64,000 nucleotides of DNA from Erythrobacter sp. EC-HK427 (GTDB lineage Bacteria; Pseudomonadota; Alphaproteobacteria; Sphingomonadales; Sphingomonadaceae): NCBI RefSeq assembly GCF_902498745.1, contig NZ_LR701479.1, forward strand, positions 2,194,881-2,258,880. Direction: 5' to 3'. The notes below the pieces were generated by a model, which saw nothing but the letters and a program-made list of their open reading frames with translations, had not been told where the DNA came from and ran no database searches. This document shows, piece after piece, positions 26,559 through 34,660 of this stretch; within the stretch, counting starts at the first letter, position 1, and each line of letters opens with the position of its first letter. The position numbers and the translations under genes are program-made.

Positions 26559-27139
26559 TCTTCGGCGGCGCGTTCGTTGCCGATGAAGCCGAAGTGGGGC
26601 AAATCTCCAAGCAAGCTCGCGTAATGGATCAGCGTTAGAATTCTGGCAGAACGCTCATAATGTTCTGTTGCGTCTTGCCCTGCCGAAACTTCTGGCGGCT
26701 GGAAAGTGATGATCTCTCCATCGGCGCTAAGCCACTCGCCTTCGACAAGTCCCGCGTGTCTCTCCAGCGCGCGAAGATAGTCCGCAAAGTTGGTGAAGCG
26801 ATCCCGCCGAGGAAATCCTTCAAGTAGTGCGAGTTCTGCGAGCCTGCGACCACTTTCCGCAAGGCGGCGCGGCCGCTCCTGCTCCGCCACGAATTCCCAA
26901 TAGTCCTCGCCCAATTCCTCAGCCTTGAAGTCTAGCGCTACGTAAGACTGGAGCGAGCCCCGAATGCACCCGAAATGCTCGGCACTCGCACCTGCGCTTT
27001 CGCTAATTGTGACGACAGTTTCCTGAAGCAGGTCGTCATAAGTCACCTTCAAGCCGCCGCGCTGCAATCCGCATTCGACTAGGGCTTCGATTATCGGATC
27101 GGTATCAAACGCGGGAGGATCGGGCGGCAAATCAAACAT
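26555..27139 (-). CDS. Unrecognised soluble protein
   Basis: 194 residues, converging on wecC with a 4-base overlap of stop codons. The protein is acidic, has no signal peptide or membrane segment, and looks largely helical (LAESGRRLAELALLEGFP, FADYLRALERHAGL). Codon use is less GC-biased than in neighbouring genes, and the gene is followed upstream by a dense set of repeats, which suggests an insertion-prone spot. I do not recognise the family. The frame is open for its full length and the composition is protein-like. Confidence 0.55.
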   Translation of the reverse strand: MFDLPPDPPAFDTDPIIEALVECGLQRGGLKVTYDDLLQETVVTISESAGASAEHFGCIRGSLQSYVALDFKAEELGEDYWEFVAEQERPRRLAESGRRLAELALLEGFPRRDRFTNFADYLRALERHAGLVEGEWLSADGEIITFQPPEVSAGQDATEHYERSARILTLIHYASLLGDLPHFGFIGNERAAED

Positions 27140-27168
27140 TCGTTCAAGTTATCAGCAATATCTCACTT

Positions 27169-27241
27169 CGTCATCCCCGCGCAGGCGGGGTTCCAGCTTG
27201 TTTGCGTGCTGCTCTGGATTCCCGCCTGCGCGGGAATGACG
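27169..27241. repeat. Dispersed inverted repeat, family C
   Basis: CGTCATCCCCGCGCAGGCGG at the left is mirrored by CCCGCCTGCGCGGGAATGAC at the right, about 30 bases apart. It has the form of the widespread GTCATCCCCGC / GCGGGAATGAC bacterial palindromic repeats. Confidence 0.85.
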
Positions 27242-27260
27242 AGGGGGAGGCGTCCTCGCC

Positions 27261-27386
27261 GGTCATTGCGAGCGGAGCGGTTGCGAAGCACAGGCGGAGC
27301 CTGAACCAATCCAGCTCCGGCGCTGGTGGATTGCCACGTGTGCTCCGCACAGCTTCGCTTCCGCCTGCGGCTCCTTGCAATGACGG
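27261..27386. repeat. Dispersed inverted repeat, family D copy 1
   Basis: GGTCATTGCGAGCGGAGC at one end and CTCCTTGCAATGACGG at the other enclose inner sequence with CAATCCAGC and TGGATTGCCACG. A shorter relative is at 27893-27973. It lies directly beside the family C element and ends two bases before the stop codon of the next gene. Confidence 0.8.
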
Positions 27387-27387
27387 A

Positions 27388-27837
27388 CTAGGGGTTCTCT
27401 CTTTGAACCGCACCGCACGGCGAAAGGAAGAAGCTGTAATTCTCCTCCGGCGGATTGAAGTGCTGGCCAGTGACCCTGCGATCAACCTGGACTATGGCTG
27501 TCTCGTCAAAGCACACGATAGGATGTTGTGAACGATGTGCCATCTCTGGCAGCGTGTCGACGATGCAATTGGCGGCGGCGACTTCGGCGGGATTGGCGGC
27601 GGAAAAATACCGTTCCTCGACATCGAATGTGAGTAATCGCGGATCCGACCGCCAAGCAATCTCGACCCCGTGTTCGCGCGCACAACGCTGCATCGCTTCC
27701 CGTGCAGCGGCGGTCGCGGCGCGGTTCTCGTAGCGCTCGATCTGCTCATTAAAGCCATTACCCAGCAGCACGCCCGCGATCAGAAAGGCGGGAACGGCCA
27801 CGAGGACTTTGGGCCAGATGGAAGGCGAATAGGCCAT
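27388..27837 (-). CDS. Unrecognised single-pass envelope protein
   Basis: 149 residues. One hydrophobic segment at about residues 9-27 (PKVLVAVPAFLIAGVLLG) acts as a membrane anchor or uncleaved signal. The remaining 120 residues would lie outside, with four cysteines (51, 88, 107, 140 approximately) that could form disulfides. The last few residues abut a family D repeat, so the original C-terminus may have been altered by repeat insertion. I do not recognise the family. It is flanked on both sides by repeats. Confidence 0.5.
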   Translation of the reverse strand: MAYSPSIWPKVLVAVPAFLIAGVLLGNGFNEQIERYENRAATAAAREAMQRCAREHGVEIAWRSDPRLLTFDVEERYFSAANPAEVAAANCIVDTLPEMAHRSQHPIVCFDETAIVQVDRRVTGQHFNPPEENYSFFLSPCGAVQRENP

Positions 27838-27892
27838 CGGTGCAGCCTATGTTCGTCTTGCGGCGTTGGCAATTGTGCGTTGTTCTCAACCC

Positions 27893-27973
27893 GTCATTGC
27901 GAGGAGCCGCAGGCGACGTGGCAATCCAGTCCAGACGTTGGAACTGGATTGCTGCGCTACGCTCGCAATGACG
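27893..27973. repeat. Dispersed inverted repeat, family D copy 2
   Basis: CGTCATTGCGAGGAGCCGCA at the left and GCTCGCAATGACG at the right, with inner CAATCCAG/CTGGATTG arms. Shorter than copy 1 but clearly the same family. It lies just past the end of the PilZ gene. Confidence 0.85.
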
Positions 27974-27985
27974 AATCCTATCGGC

Positions 27986-28348
27986 TCACCCCCGGAACGA
28001 CCCATCCCCGCGATATCGCGCCAGAATATTGTCATGCACAATCGGCGAAAGCAGATTCGTGAACGCGCAACCCGCGACGCCATTTTCCCACCACACCACC
28101 TCGGCTTGGAGCGATTCCAGCCCCGGCAGGGTCAGCCAGCAGATCGAGCCTGCGTGCATCCGGTTCAGCGCGGTGGCGGAAAAGCCGCTCAGCGAGAGGT
28201 CGTTCACCACCGTCTGGAAGGCGCGGTTGCCCGAGGCGCGCAATTGTGCCGGGATCATGATCCGCGTGCGCGGCGCGCTGCGGTCTTCTTGCGCGGCGAG
28301 TTCGTAACGCTTGCGGGAGGAATTGCGCAGGGTGGTGTGCATGGTCAT
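27986..28348 (-). CDS. PilZ-domain protein (putative c-di-GMP receptor)
   Basis: 120 residues from the ATG at 28348, with GGAG about 8 bases upstream. The domain begins with an arginine cluster (EDRSAPRTRIMIPAQL) and continues to the NDLSLSGFSA motif, the (D/N)xSxxG part of the c-di-GMP site, then ends WWENGVAGCAF. The RxxxR part is approximate (R-APR-R), so binding should be tested. Many alphaproteobacteria have small stand-alone PilZ proteins that modulate motility or polysaccharide synthesis. Its place among polysaccharide genes is suggestive only. Confidence 0.8.
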   Translation of the reverse strand: MTMHTTLRNSSRKRYELAAQEDRSAPRTRIMIPAQLRASGNRAFQTVVNDLSLSGFSATALNRMHAGSICWLTLPGLESLQAEVVWWENGVAGCAFTNLLSPIVHDNILARYRGDGSFRG

Positions 28349-28443
28349 GGTGCCAGCTCCAGACGGGTTGGTAAGGACGGCCTTGCGGCCTTTGCTTTGC
28401 ACAAAATGAGCGCAAGTGCTTACCGCGGACTTACCCGATATGG

Positions 28444-29175
28444 TTAAGCGGAGGTTTCCACTCTTTCCCGATGTAAATTGGGGAAATCTTTTTCCAGCAG
28501 CGCGGCGAGATAATCGGCCACCACTTCGGGCAGCTTGACCGTCTGCGGGTCTTCGCCCGGGTAAGCGCGTTCGCGCATCGCTGTGCGGGTCGCGCCGGGA
28601 TCGATGATCGCAAGGCGGATTTCCGAAATCCGCTCGACTTCCTTGCCGTGGCTCAGCAGCAGGTTTTCGAACGCGGCTTTGCTCGCGCCATAGGCGCCCC
28701 AGAACGGGCGCGGTTCGCTGCCGACCGAACTGGTGAGGCCGATGATCCGCCCCGCCGCCGAGCGCTTGAGCAGCGGGTCGAACCCCGCCAGCAGCGCCTG
28801 CGTGGCGAGAACGTTGAGCGTGAGAACTTCGTTGAACTGCTTGGCGTCGATCTGCGTCACCGGCGTCAGCACCGGCATTTGCGCGGCGTTGATGATGAGG
28901 ATGTCCAGCTTCTCCCACCGCTCGGCAATCGCCTGCGCCAGCCGCCCGATGCTCGCCCCGTCGGTCAAATCCATCGGCGCGATGGTGGCGCTGCCGCCCG
29001 CGTCGTGGATGGCATCCTCCACCGCTTCGAGATTCTTCACCTTGCGGCCGGTGATGACCACATGCGCACCCTTCGCGGCGAGCGCCTTGGCGGTGGCGGC
29101 ACCGATCCCGCGGCTCGATCCGGTGACGAGCGCGATCTTTCCGGCGAGCGGCTTTGCGTTCGGATTATCTGACAT
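28444..29175 (-). CDS. Short-chain dehydrogenase/reductase
   Basis: 243 residues with VTGSSRGIGAATAKALAA near residue 17, NAAQ in place of the usual NNAG near residue 95, SSVG and the catalytic GAYGASK (Tyr-x3-Lys). It ends with RLAIIDPGATRTAMRERAYPGEDPQ, common in sphingomonad enzymes that are annotated only as SDR. The substrate is unknown. Its ATG follows the purF stop codon directly with no gap, so it is probably co-transcribed with purF. Confidence 0.85.
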   Translation of the reverse strand: MSDNPNAKPLAGKIALVTGSSRGIGAATAKALAAKGAHVVITGRKVKNLEAVEDAIHDAGGSATIAPMDLTDGASIGRLAQAIAERWEKLDILIINAAQMPVLTPVTQIDAKQFNEVLTLNVLATQALLAGFDPLLKRSAAGRIIGLTSSVGSEPRPFWGAYGASKAAFENLLLSHGKEVERISEIRLAIIDPGATRTAMRERAYPGEDPQTVKLPEVVADYLAALLEKDFPNLHRERVETSA

Positions 29176-30651
29176 TTACGCGTCCTCGCTGACGGGGAGG
29201 GTGAGCTGCGCATCGCCCAACTGGCGCGCGGCCAGATCGGTGAGCGATGTGGGGTATTCCCCCGTAAAGCAGGCATCGCAATATTGCGGGCTCGCAGGAT
29301 CGCGGCCCTTGAGACCCACCGCGCGGTAGAGCCCGTCGATGGAGACGAAGGCCAGGCTTTCGGCTCCGATAAATTCGCGCATGGCGGCAAGGTCCATCCG
29401 GCCTGCCAGCAGCTTGGAGCGTTCGGGCGTGTCGACACCGTAATAGCAGCCATGGCCGGTGGGCGGGCTGGCGACGCGGAAATGCACTTCGGCAGCGCCC
29501 GCATCGCGCATGATCTGCACGATCTTCATCGAAGTGGTGCCGCGCACGATAGAATCGTCGATCAGCACGATGCGCTTGCCTTCCACGATGGCGCGGTTGG
29601 CATTGTGCTTGCGTTTGACGCCCGCATGGCGCGCGCCGTCGCTCGGCTGGATAAAGGTGCGCCCGACATAGTGGGAGCGAATGATGCCGAGTTCGAACGG
29701 GATACCCGATTGCTGGGCATAGCCGATGGCGGCAGGCACGCCGCTATCGGGCACGGGGACGACCAGATCGGCCTCGCACGGGGATTCTTTCGCCAGCTCC
29801 ATGCCGATATTCTTGCGGCTTTCGTAGACCGAACGCTGGTTGAAGATCGAATCCGGGCGGCTGAAATAGACGTGTTCGAAAATGCACGGGCGGGGGCGCG
29901 GATTGCCGAAGGGCCGGTGGCTGCGGACGCTGCCGTCGAAATCGACTTCGATCAGTTCGCCCGGCTCGACCTGCCGTTCAAATGTAGCGCCGACAACATC
30001 GAGCGCCACCGTCTCGCTGGCGAACACCACTGCATCGCCGAGCTTGCCCATCACCAACGGGCGGATGCCCAGCGGATCACGGCACGCGGCCATGCCGCGC
30101 GGCGTCATCACGATCAGCGCATAGGCGCCTTCGACCATCCGCAGCGCATCCACCAGCTTTTCCAGCATGGTGGGAAAGCGGCTGGTGGCGACAAGGTGGA
30201 TGATGACTTCGGTGTCCGAAGTCGACTGGAAGATCGCCCCGCGATTGACGAGGTCTTTGCGCAAGGCCGCCGCGTTCGAAATATTGCCGTTATGCGCCAC
30301 CGCAAACCCGCCGCTGGCAAGGTCGGCATAGAGCGGCTGCACATTGCGCAGGCCCGCGCCGCCGGTGGTGGAATAGCGCACATGGCCCGCCGCCATCTGG
30401 CCTGGCAGTTCGGCAAGCGATTCCTCGGTGGCGAAGTTTTCCGCGACATGGCCCAGCGCGCGGCGGGTGAAGAATTCCGTCCCGTCCCAGCTGCTGATGC
30501 CTGCGGCTTCCTGCCCGCGATGCTGCAAGGCATGGAGCCCCAGCGCAGTGGCGGAAGAGGCACGCTCCCCGTTGATGATGCCGAAAATGCCGCATTCTTC
30601 ATGCAGCTTGTCGTCACCGTCTTCATCGAGGAAGGGATGGGTGAAATTCAT
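29176..30651 (-). CDS. purF: Amidophosphoribosyltransferase
   Basis: 491 residues. A 19-residue propeptide precedes Cys20 (HEECGIFGI), which becomes the N-terminal nucleophile of the glutaminase domain (GLHALQHRGQEAAG, GHVRYSTTGG, AVAHNGNISN). The phosphoribosyltransferase domain carries RIVLIDDSIVRGTTSMKIV near residue 360. Cysteines that could hold a 4Fe-4S cluster, as in the Bacillus-type enzyme, are present (for example FRVASPPTGHGCYYG, YCDACFTGEYP). It makes 5-phosphoribosylamine from PRPP and glutamine, the first step of purine synthesis. The SDR gene follows directly. Confidence 0.96.
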   Translation of the reverse strand: MNFTHPFLDEDGDDKLHEECGIFGIINGERASSATALGLHALQHRGQEAAGISSWDGTEFFTRRALGHVAENFATEESLAELPGQMAAGHVRYSTTGGAGLRNVQPLYADLASGGFAVAHNGNISNAAALRKDLVNRGAIFQSTSDTEVIIHLVATSRFPTMLEKLVDALRMVEGAYALIVMTPRGMAACRDPLGIRPLVMGKLGDAVVFASETVALDVVGATFERQVEPGELIEVDFDGSVRSHRPFGNPRPRPCIFEHVYFSRPDSIFNQRSVYESRKNIGMELAKESPCEADLVVPVPDSGVPAAIGYAQQSGIPFELGIIRSHYVGRTFIQPSDGARHAGVKRKHNANRAIVEGKRIVLIDDSIVRGTTSMKIVQIMRDAGAAEVHFRVASPPTGHGCYYGVDTPERSKLLAGRMDLAAMREFIGAESLAFVSIDGLYRAVGLKGRDPASPQYCDACFTGEYPTSLTDLAARQLGDAQLTLPVSEDA

Positions 30652-30772
30652 GAGAGCCTGTCGCCGTATTTGCCGCGCGGGGCCGCAATGGCGATGTTAC
30701 GGCTGGATTACAAGCGGCATTGCGGGCGCTCGCGTGGAGAAAGTGGCGGATGGCGCAAGTGCGAGCTGTGTA

Positions 30773-30810
30773 AACTGGTGTTTTGCGGGGCGGCTCCGCG
30801 CTTGCCAGTT
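30773..30810. other. Structured non-coding segment between purF and the polysaccharide locus
   Basis: AACTGG and CCAGTT bracket an inner GCGGGGC-GGC-TCCGC hairpin, and TTTTT overlaps the 3' arm on the plus strand. The 271-base gap (30652-30922) otherwise holds no gene I can support. It might be a terminator, or a repeat of a family not otherwise seen here. Confidence 0.35.
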
Positions 30811-30922
30811 TTTGGTTTCGCGGGTAACTGCGCCGCTCTTCCCGGCGAGGGTTCTCCTTGCAAGGGCGGTCGCATTTTGAAGGACTTGAACGATCCCGCG
30901 CTCCAACACGCCTTGGTATGAA

Positions 30923-32275
30923 GTGACCGCAGACCGCGCTTTCTGGCTGTTTGTGGCCTTCGCCGCACTGGTTTTTCTGATGGGCGGCGGCTCGCGTTTC
31001 GACATTGAAAGCACCGGGCCGTTGCGCGCCATCGCCGCGCTATTTCTCGCGGCCGGCCTGTGGTTCCAGAGCGGCGAGCAATTGCGCAGCATCGCAGTGC
31101 CGCTGGGCCTGCTGGTTGCGCTGGCGATCTGGATGGCGCTGCAACTTGTGCCGTTGCCGCCCTCTATATGGCAATCGCTGGCGGGGCGCGAGGATATCGT
31201 TGCGGCAGGGCAATTGCTCGGCATGGATGGCCAAAGCCGCCCGCTGACCTTTTCTCCGTTGCGCACGATGAATTCGCTGGCCGCTTTGGTCGTGCCGCTG
31301 ACGGCGCTGGTGTTGCTGTCGCTCCTCGACTGCCAAGGTCTGCGGCGGTTGCGCACCGGCGTGGTGATTGTCGGAGTGACGAGTGCAATCCTCGGCGCGG
31401 CGCAGATCATATTGCCGGGTTCCGAAGGGCTCTATTTCTACGAGATCACCAATGGCGATAGCGCGGTGGGGCTGTTCTCGAACCGCAACCACAACGCGCT
31501 GTTCCTCAGTATCGCGCTGATTTTCAGCCTGTTCCAGTCCGGCAGTAAGGGGCGCCGGGGTTGGGACGAAAAGACCATCTGGATCGCCGCGGCGCGGCTT
31601 GTGTTGGTGGCGGGAATCCTCATCACCTCCTCGCGCTTCGGGCTGGGGATGCTGGGGCTGATCGGGCTGGTGTATGGCGTGCATCTGCTGCTCGCGCTGC
31701 GCCGGTCGGGCAAGGAGGTGACGCTGATGCAGAAACTTGCCGGAGCGGGCGCGGCAGTGGCTGCGGCGGGGATGATCGCGCTGTTCGCGCTGCTGGGACG
31801 CATCCCCGCGCTCGAACGGCTCAGCGGCTTCTACGAAGGGGGCTTGGCCGAGGGCCAACGCACCGACACCTTGCCCTATGTGCTGCAAATGGCTGCCGAC
31901 CATTTCCCGTTTGGCGTGGGCTTCGGCGCGTTTGAACAGGCGTATCGCACGATCGAGCCGGAAACCTTGCTCAATCCGCGCTATCTCAACCATGCGCATA
32001 ATGACTGGGTGCAGCTGGTGATCGAAGGCGGCCTGCCCGGCGTGCTGGTTTTCCTGATCGGCGCGCTCTGGCTGCTGCGCATGGCGTGGCGGGCCATCCG
32101 CGCGCGGCAGGCGGCGGGCGAAAGCCTCGCGGCGCCGCTGCTCGGCTTGCTGACGCTGGGGGCGATTGTGCTGCATAGTGCGGTGGATTACCCGCTGCGC
32201 ACGCCATCGATCATGCTGCTCGCCGCCTTTGCCATCGTGCTCGTTTCACGCGCGGCGCAGGATGCGCGGAGCTAA
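30923..32275 (+). CDS. O-antigen ligase/polymerase-like membrane protein (Wzy_C type)
   Basis: 450 residues from a GTG, with about eleven predicted membrane helices. A large outside loop in the C-terminal half holds GLFSNRNHNALFLSIAL and, later, LNHAHNDWVQLVIEGGLPGV. That second block, with its His-Asn-Asp-Trp, marks the O-antigen ligase/polymerase family (PF04932). It either polymerises repeat units or transfers chains to an acceptor. It is the first gene of the main polysaccharide locus. A second polymerase candidate (38332-39843) leaves the division of labour open. The start has no clear Shine-Dalgarno sequence. Confidence 0.85.
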   Translation: MTADRAFWLFVAFAALVFLMGGGSRFDIESTGPLRAIAALFLAAGLWFQSGEQLRSIAVPLGLLVALAIWMALQLVPLPPSIWQSLAGREDIVAAGQLLGMDGQSRPLTFSPLRTMNSLAALVVPLTALVLLSLLDCQGLRRLRTGVVIVGVTSAILGAAQIILPGSEGLYFYEITNGDSAVGLFSNRNHNALFLSIALIFSLFQSGSKGRRGWDEKTIWIAAARLVLVAGILITSSRFGLGMLGLIGLVYGVHLLLALRRSGKEVTLMQKLAGAGAAVAAAGMIALFALLGRIPALERLSGFYEGGLAEGQRTDTLPYVLQMAADHFPFGVGFGAFEQAYRTIEPETLLNPRYLNHAHNDWVQLVIEGGLPGVLVFLIGALWLLRMAWRAIRARQAAGESLAAPLLGLLTLGAIVLHSAVDYPLRTPSIMLLAAFAIVLVSRAAQDARS

Positions 32276-32443
32276 GGCTTGCTGCACGTGCGAGATGGGG
32301 TAAAGAGGCCCGGTGTCGGGCAAGCTGGCGTTTGGTTTTTGCCTTGCCCGTGGCAATCTGGCAGAAACGCTGGCATTGCGTCTTTGTTGCGTAGCAAGTG
32401 TTCGCCAGATGAAGCTCTGGCACCGGAATACAAGGTATTGTGA

Positions 32444-34660
32444 ATGATTGATTCTGCGGGCACCGCACCGGCTCCAGCGTTTCGTGGACAAGGCAACGGG
32501 CAGGGCAACGGCCAGCCCATGCCGGAAGAGCGGGACGGCTTTTTCGATGTCATTCCGTTCGAGCGGTACCTTGAGCTGATCCGCACCAACAAGCTGCTGA
32601 TTGCAGGGGTTATTGCACTCGCGCTGGCGATTGGTGCGATTGCCGCGCTGCTGGCCGAACCGCAATACCGCTCCACCGCCCGGATCGAGATCGGGATGAC
32701 CGATCTCAATGTCACCAATGTGGAAGGGCTGGAGGAAGAAAGCGTCAACGCAGCGCGCGTTTATCTGCCGACGCAATATGAATTGCTCGAATCGAACTCG
32801 CTGGCGCTGCGCGTGGCGCGCGAACTGGATTTGCGGAACAATGATCTGTTTCTGGAGACCTATCAGCTCTCGGGCGACGGTCAGGGCAATATCGACCAGA
32901 CGATTGCCGGGATTCTGCGCGGCGGGATCACCATTTCGCCGGTTCTCAACAGCTCGCTCGTCGATATCTCGTTCAGCAGTCCGTCGCGCGAACTTGCCGC
33001 GCTGGTCGCCAATGGCTGGGCCGAATCCTATATCGCCGAAGACATCAGCCGCCGCTTTGGCGCCTCGATCGAAGCGCGCGACTTCCTCGAAGAGCGGATC
33101 GCGGAAACCCGCGAACGGCTGGAAACCGCAGAGGCCGATCTGATCACCTATGCGTCGGATCAGGACATTCTGACCATTGGCACCGGAACCGGCGATGGCG
33201 ATAGTGCCGACACCGCGTCGCAATCGCTGCTCGCCACCGAGCTGGCGGCGTTCAGCGCCTCGCTCCAGCAGGCGACGGCAGACCGTATCGCGGCACAGGC
33301 GGCGCTTCAGTCGCGCTCGGCTTCTAATGCCGAGACGAGCGACAATTACGCTTCCGGCCCCACGGCCAGCCTGCGCACACGGCGAGCCGAAGTGCAGTTG
33401 CAGCTGGCCGAGCTGAGCTCGCGCTTTACCGATGATTATCCGCCGGTGCAGGCGCTGCGCGCGCAGCTGGCCGAGCTCGACCGTGCGATTGCTTCCGAAC
33501 AAACAGGATCGGTCGACCGTCTGCGCGCCGCGTACCGCGAAGCCCAGGCACGCGAGGACAGCCTGCGCCAGCAAGTCACGCGCCTGCGCGGCCAGCTGGT
33601 CGATCAGCGGCAGGACAGCGTGCAATACAATATCCTGCAGCGCGAAGTGGATACGCAGCGCGAACTCTATGCCGGCCTGCTCCAGCGCTTCCGCGAAATC
33701 GGCGTGGTTGGCGTGGGTGAGAGCAATGTGCTGATCGTCGACCAAGCGCGCGAACCGCGCACCCATTACAGTCCGAGCCTGCGGCAGAATCTGATTATTT
33801 CGCTGTTTATCGGGCTGCTGGTGGTCGCGATTGGCCTCTATCTCTACGATTTGCTCAACCAGAGCCTGCGCAATCCGCAACAGGTCAAGGAACGGCTGGG
33901 AATGCAGCTGCTGGCGAGCATTCCGGCGGTGGAGGAAAACGAGATCGTCGAGGATCTCTCGCAGTCCTACACCAGCCTTTACGAAGCCTATTTCAGCTTC
34001 ACAGCCAATGTCGCCAATGCGGCGGGCGGCACTATGCCGCGTTCGGTGATGCTGACTTCTTCGCGTCCGGGCGAGGGCAAGAGCCTCAGCTCGGTCGCAA
34101 TGGCCTACCTGCTCGGGCGGCAGGGCAAAAAGGTGCTGCTGCTCGATTCCGACCTGCGCAAATCGGGGATGTCGAGCTATCTCGGCACGGTCGGCACTAT
34201 CGGCACCACGCAATATCTGATGGGCGACGACAATTGGCGCGCGATGCTCTCGCGTTCGGAGGCGCTCGAAGGGTTCGACATTCTGCCTGCCGGGCGCAAG
34301 TCCTTGCAAGTCGCCGAACTGCTTTCCAACGGCCGCTTCCAGAAGCTGCTCGACGAGGTGGAGAACGAGTATGATGTGGTGGTCGTTGACGGCCCGCCGG
34401 TGCTCGGCCTGGTCGATGCGCCGTTGATCGCCGCCTGCCTTGGCGGGGTGGTGATGGTCATCGAAGCGAATGACGGCAAGTGGCGCTATATCGAAAGCGC
34501 TATCCAGCGTCTGCGGCAGGCGAACGCCGAAATGCTGGGCGCGATTGTCACCAAGCTTGACGAACGCAACGCCGCCTATGGCTACGGTTATGGGTATGGC
34601 TACGGCTATGGCTATGGCGAGAAGGGCAAGGAAAGCGACCCGCAGGGCGCGCCCGCCTGA
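32444..34660 (+). CDS. Polysaccharide co-polymerase with tyrosine autokinase domain (Wzc/ExoP type)
   Basis: 738 residues. A membrane helix near 48-67 opens a Wzz-type periplasmic domain with coiled coils (about 190-400, NAETSDNYASG, RAAYREAQAREDSLRQQVTRL). A second helix lies near 450. The cytoplasmic BY-kinase has Walker A SSRPGEGKS (Lys546), Walker A' LLLDSDLRKS and Walker B VVVDGPPVLG. The tail has seven Tyr-Gly pairs followed by EKGKES. In Wzc, phosphorylation of such tyrosines tunes chain length and export. This puts the locus in the Wzx/Wzy-dependent class. No Wza-type outer-membrane export protein is seen in the window. Confidence 0.93.
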   Translation: MIDSAGTAPAPAFRGQGNGQGNGQPMPEERDGFFDVIPFERYLELIRTNKLLIAGVIALALAIGAIAALLAEPQYRSTARIEIGMTDLNVTNVEGLEEESVNAARVYLPTQYELLESNSLALRVARELDLRNNDLFLETYQLSGDGQGNIDQTIAGILRGGITISPVLNSSLVDISFSSPSRELAALVANGWAESYIAEDISRRFGASIEARDFLEERIAETRERLETAEADLITYASDQDILTIGTGTGDGDSADTASQSLLATELAAFSASLQQATADRIAAQAALQSRSASNAETSDNYASGPTASLRTRRAEVQLQLAELSSRFTDDYPPVQALRAQLAELDRAIASEQTGSVDRLRAAYREAQAREDSLRQQVTRLRGQLVDQRQDSVQYNILQREVDTQRELYAGLLQRFREIGVVGVGESNVLIVDQAREPRTHYSPSLRQNLIISLFIGLLVVAIGLYLYDLLNQSLRNPQQVKERLGMQLLASIPAVEENEIVEDLSQSYTSLYEAYFSFTANVANAAGGTMPRSVMLTSSRPGEGKSLSSVAMAYLLGRQGKKVLLLDSDLRKSGMSSYLGTVGTIGTTQYLMGDDNWRAMLSRSEALEGFDILPAGRKSLQVAELLSNGRFQKLLDEVENEYDVVVVDGPPVLGLVDAPLIAACLGGVVMVIEANDGKWRYIESAIQRLRQANAEMLGAIVTKLDERNAAYGYGYGYGYGYGYGEKGKESDPQGAPA
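34577..34618 (+). repeat. Seven tandem hexanucleotides encoding (Tyr-Gly)7
   Basis: Seven consecutive TA(T/C)GG(C/T/G) units in the kinase reading frame give YGYGYG... at the C-terminus. Codons vary (TAT/TAC, GGC/GGT/GGG), so the repeat is maintained at protein level. Unit gain or loss would keep the frame and change the number of phosphorylatable tyrosines. Confidence 0.85.

Noticed and set aside
30697-31410. Minus-strand open frame upstream of purF overlapping the ligase-like gene
   Set aside because: It overlaps a well-supported membrane protein and has the serine/arginine-rich composition of a shadow frame. No CvpA-like gene is seen here, although cvpA often precedes purF in other bacteria.
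32246-34309. 687-codon minus-strand open frame across the Wzc-like kinase
   Set aside because: Antisense to a clear kinase with no recognisable domains or ribosome binding site. The same reasoning applies to 12657-14504 (antisense to korA) and 8774-10276 (antisense to guaB).
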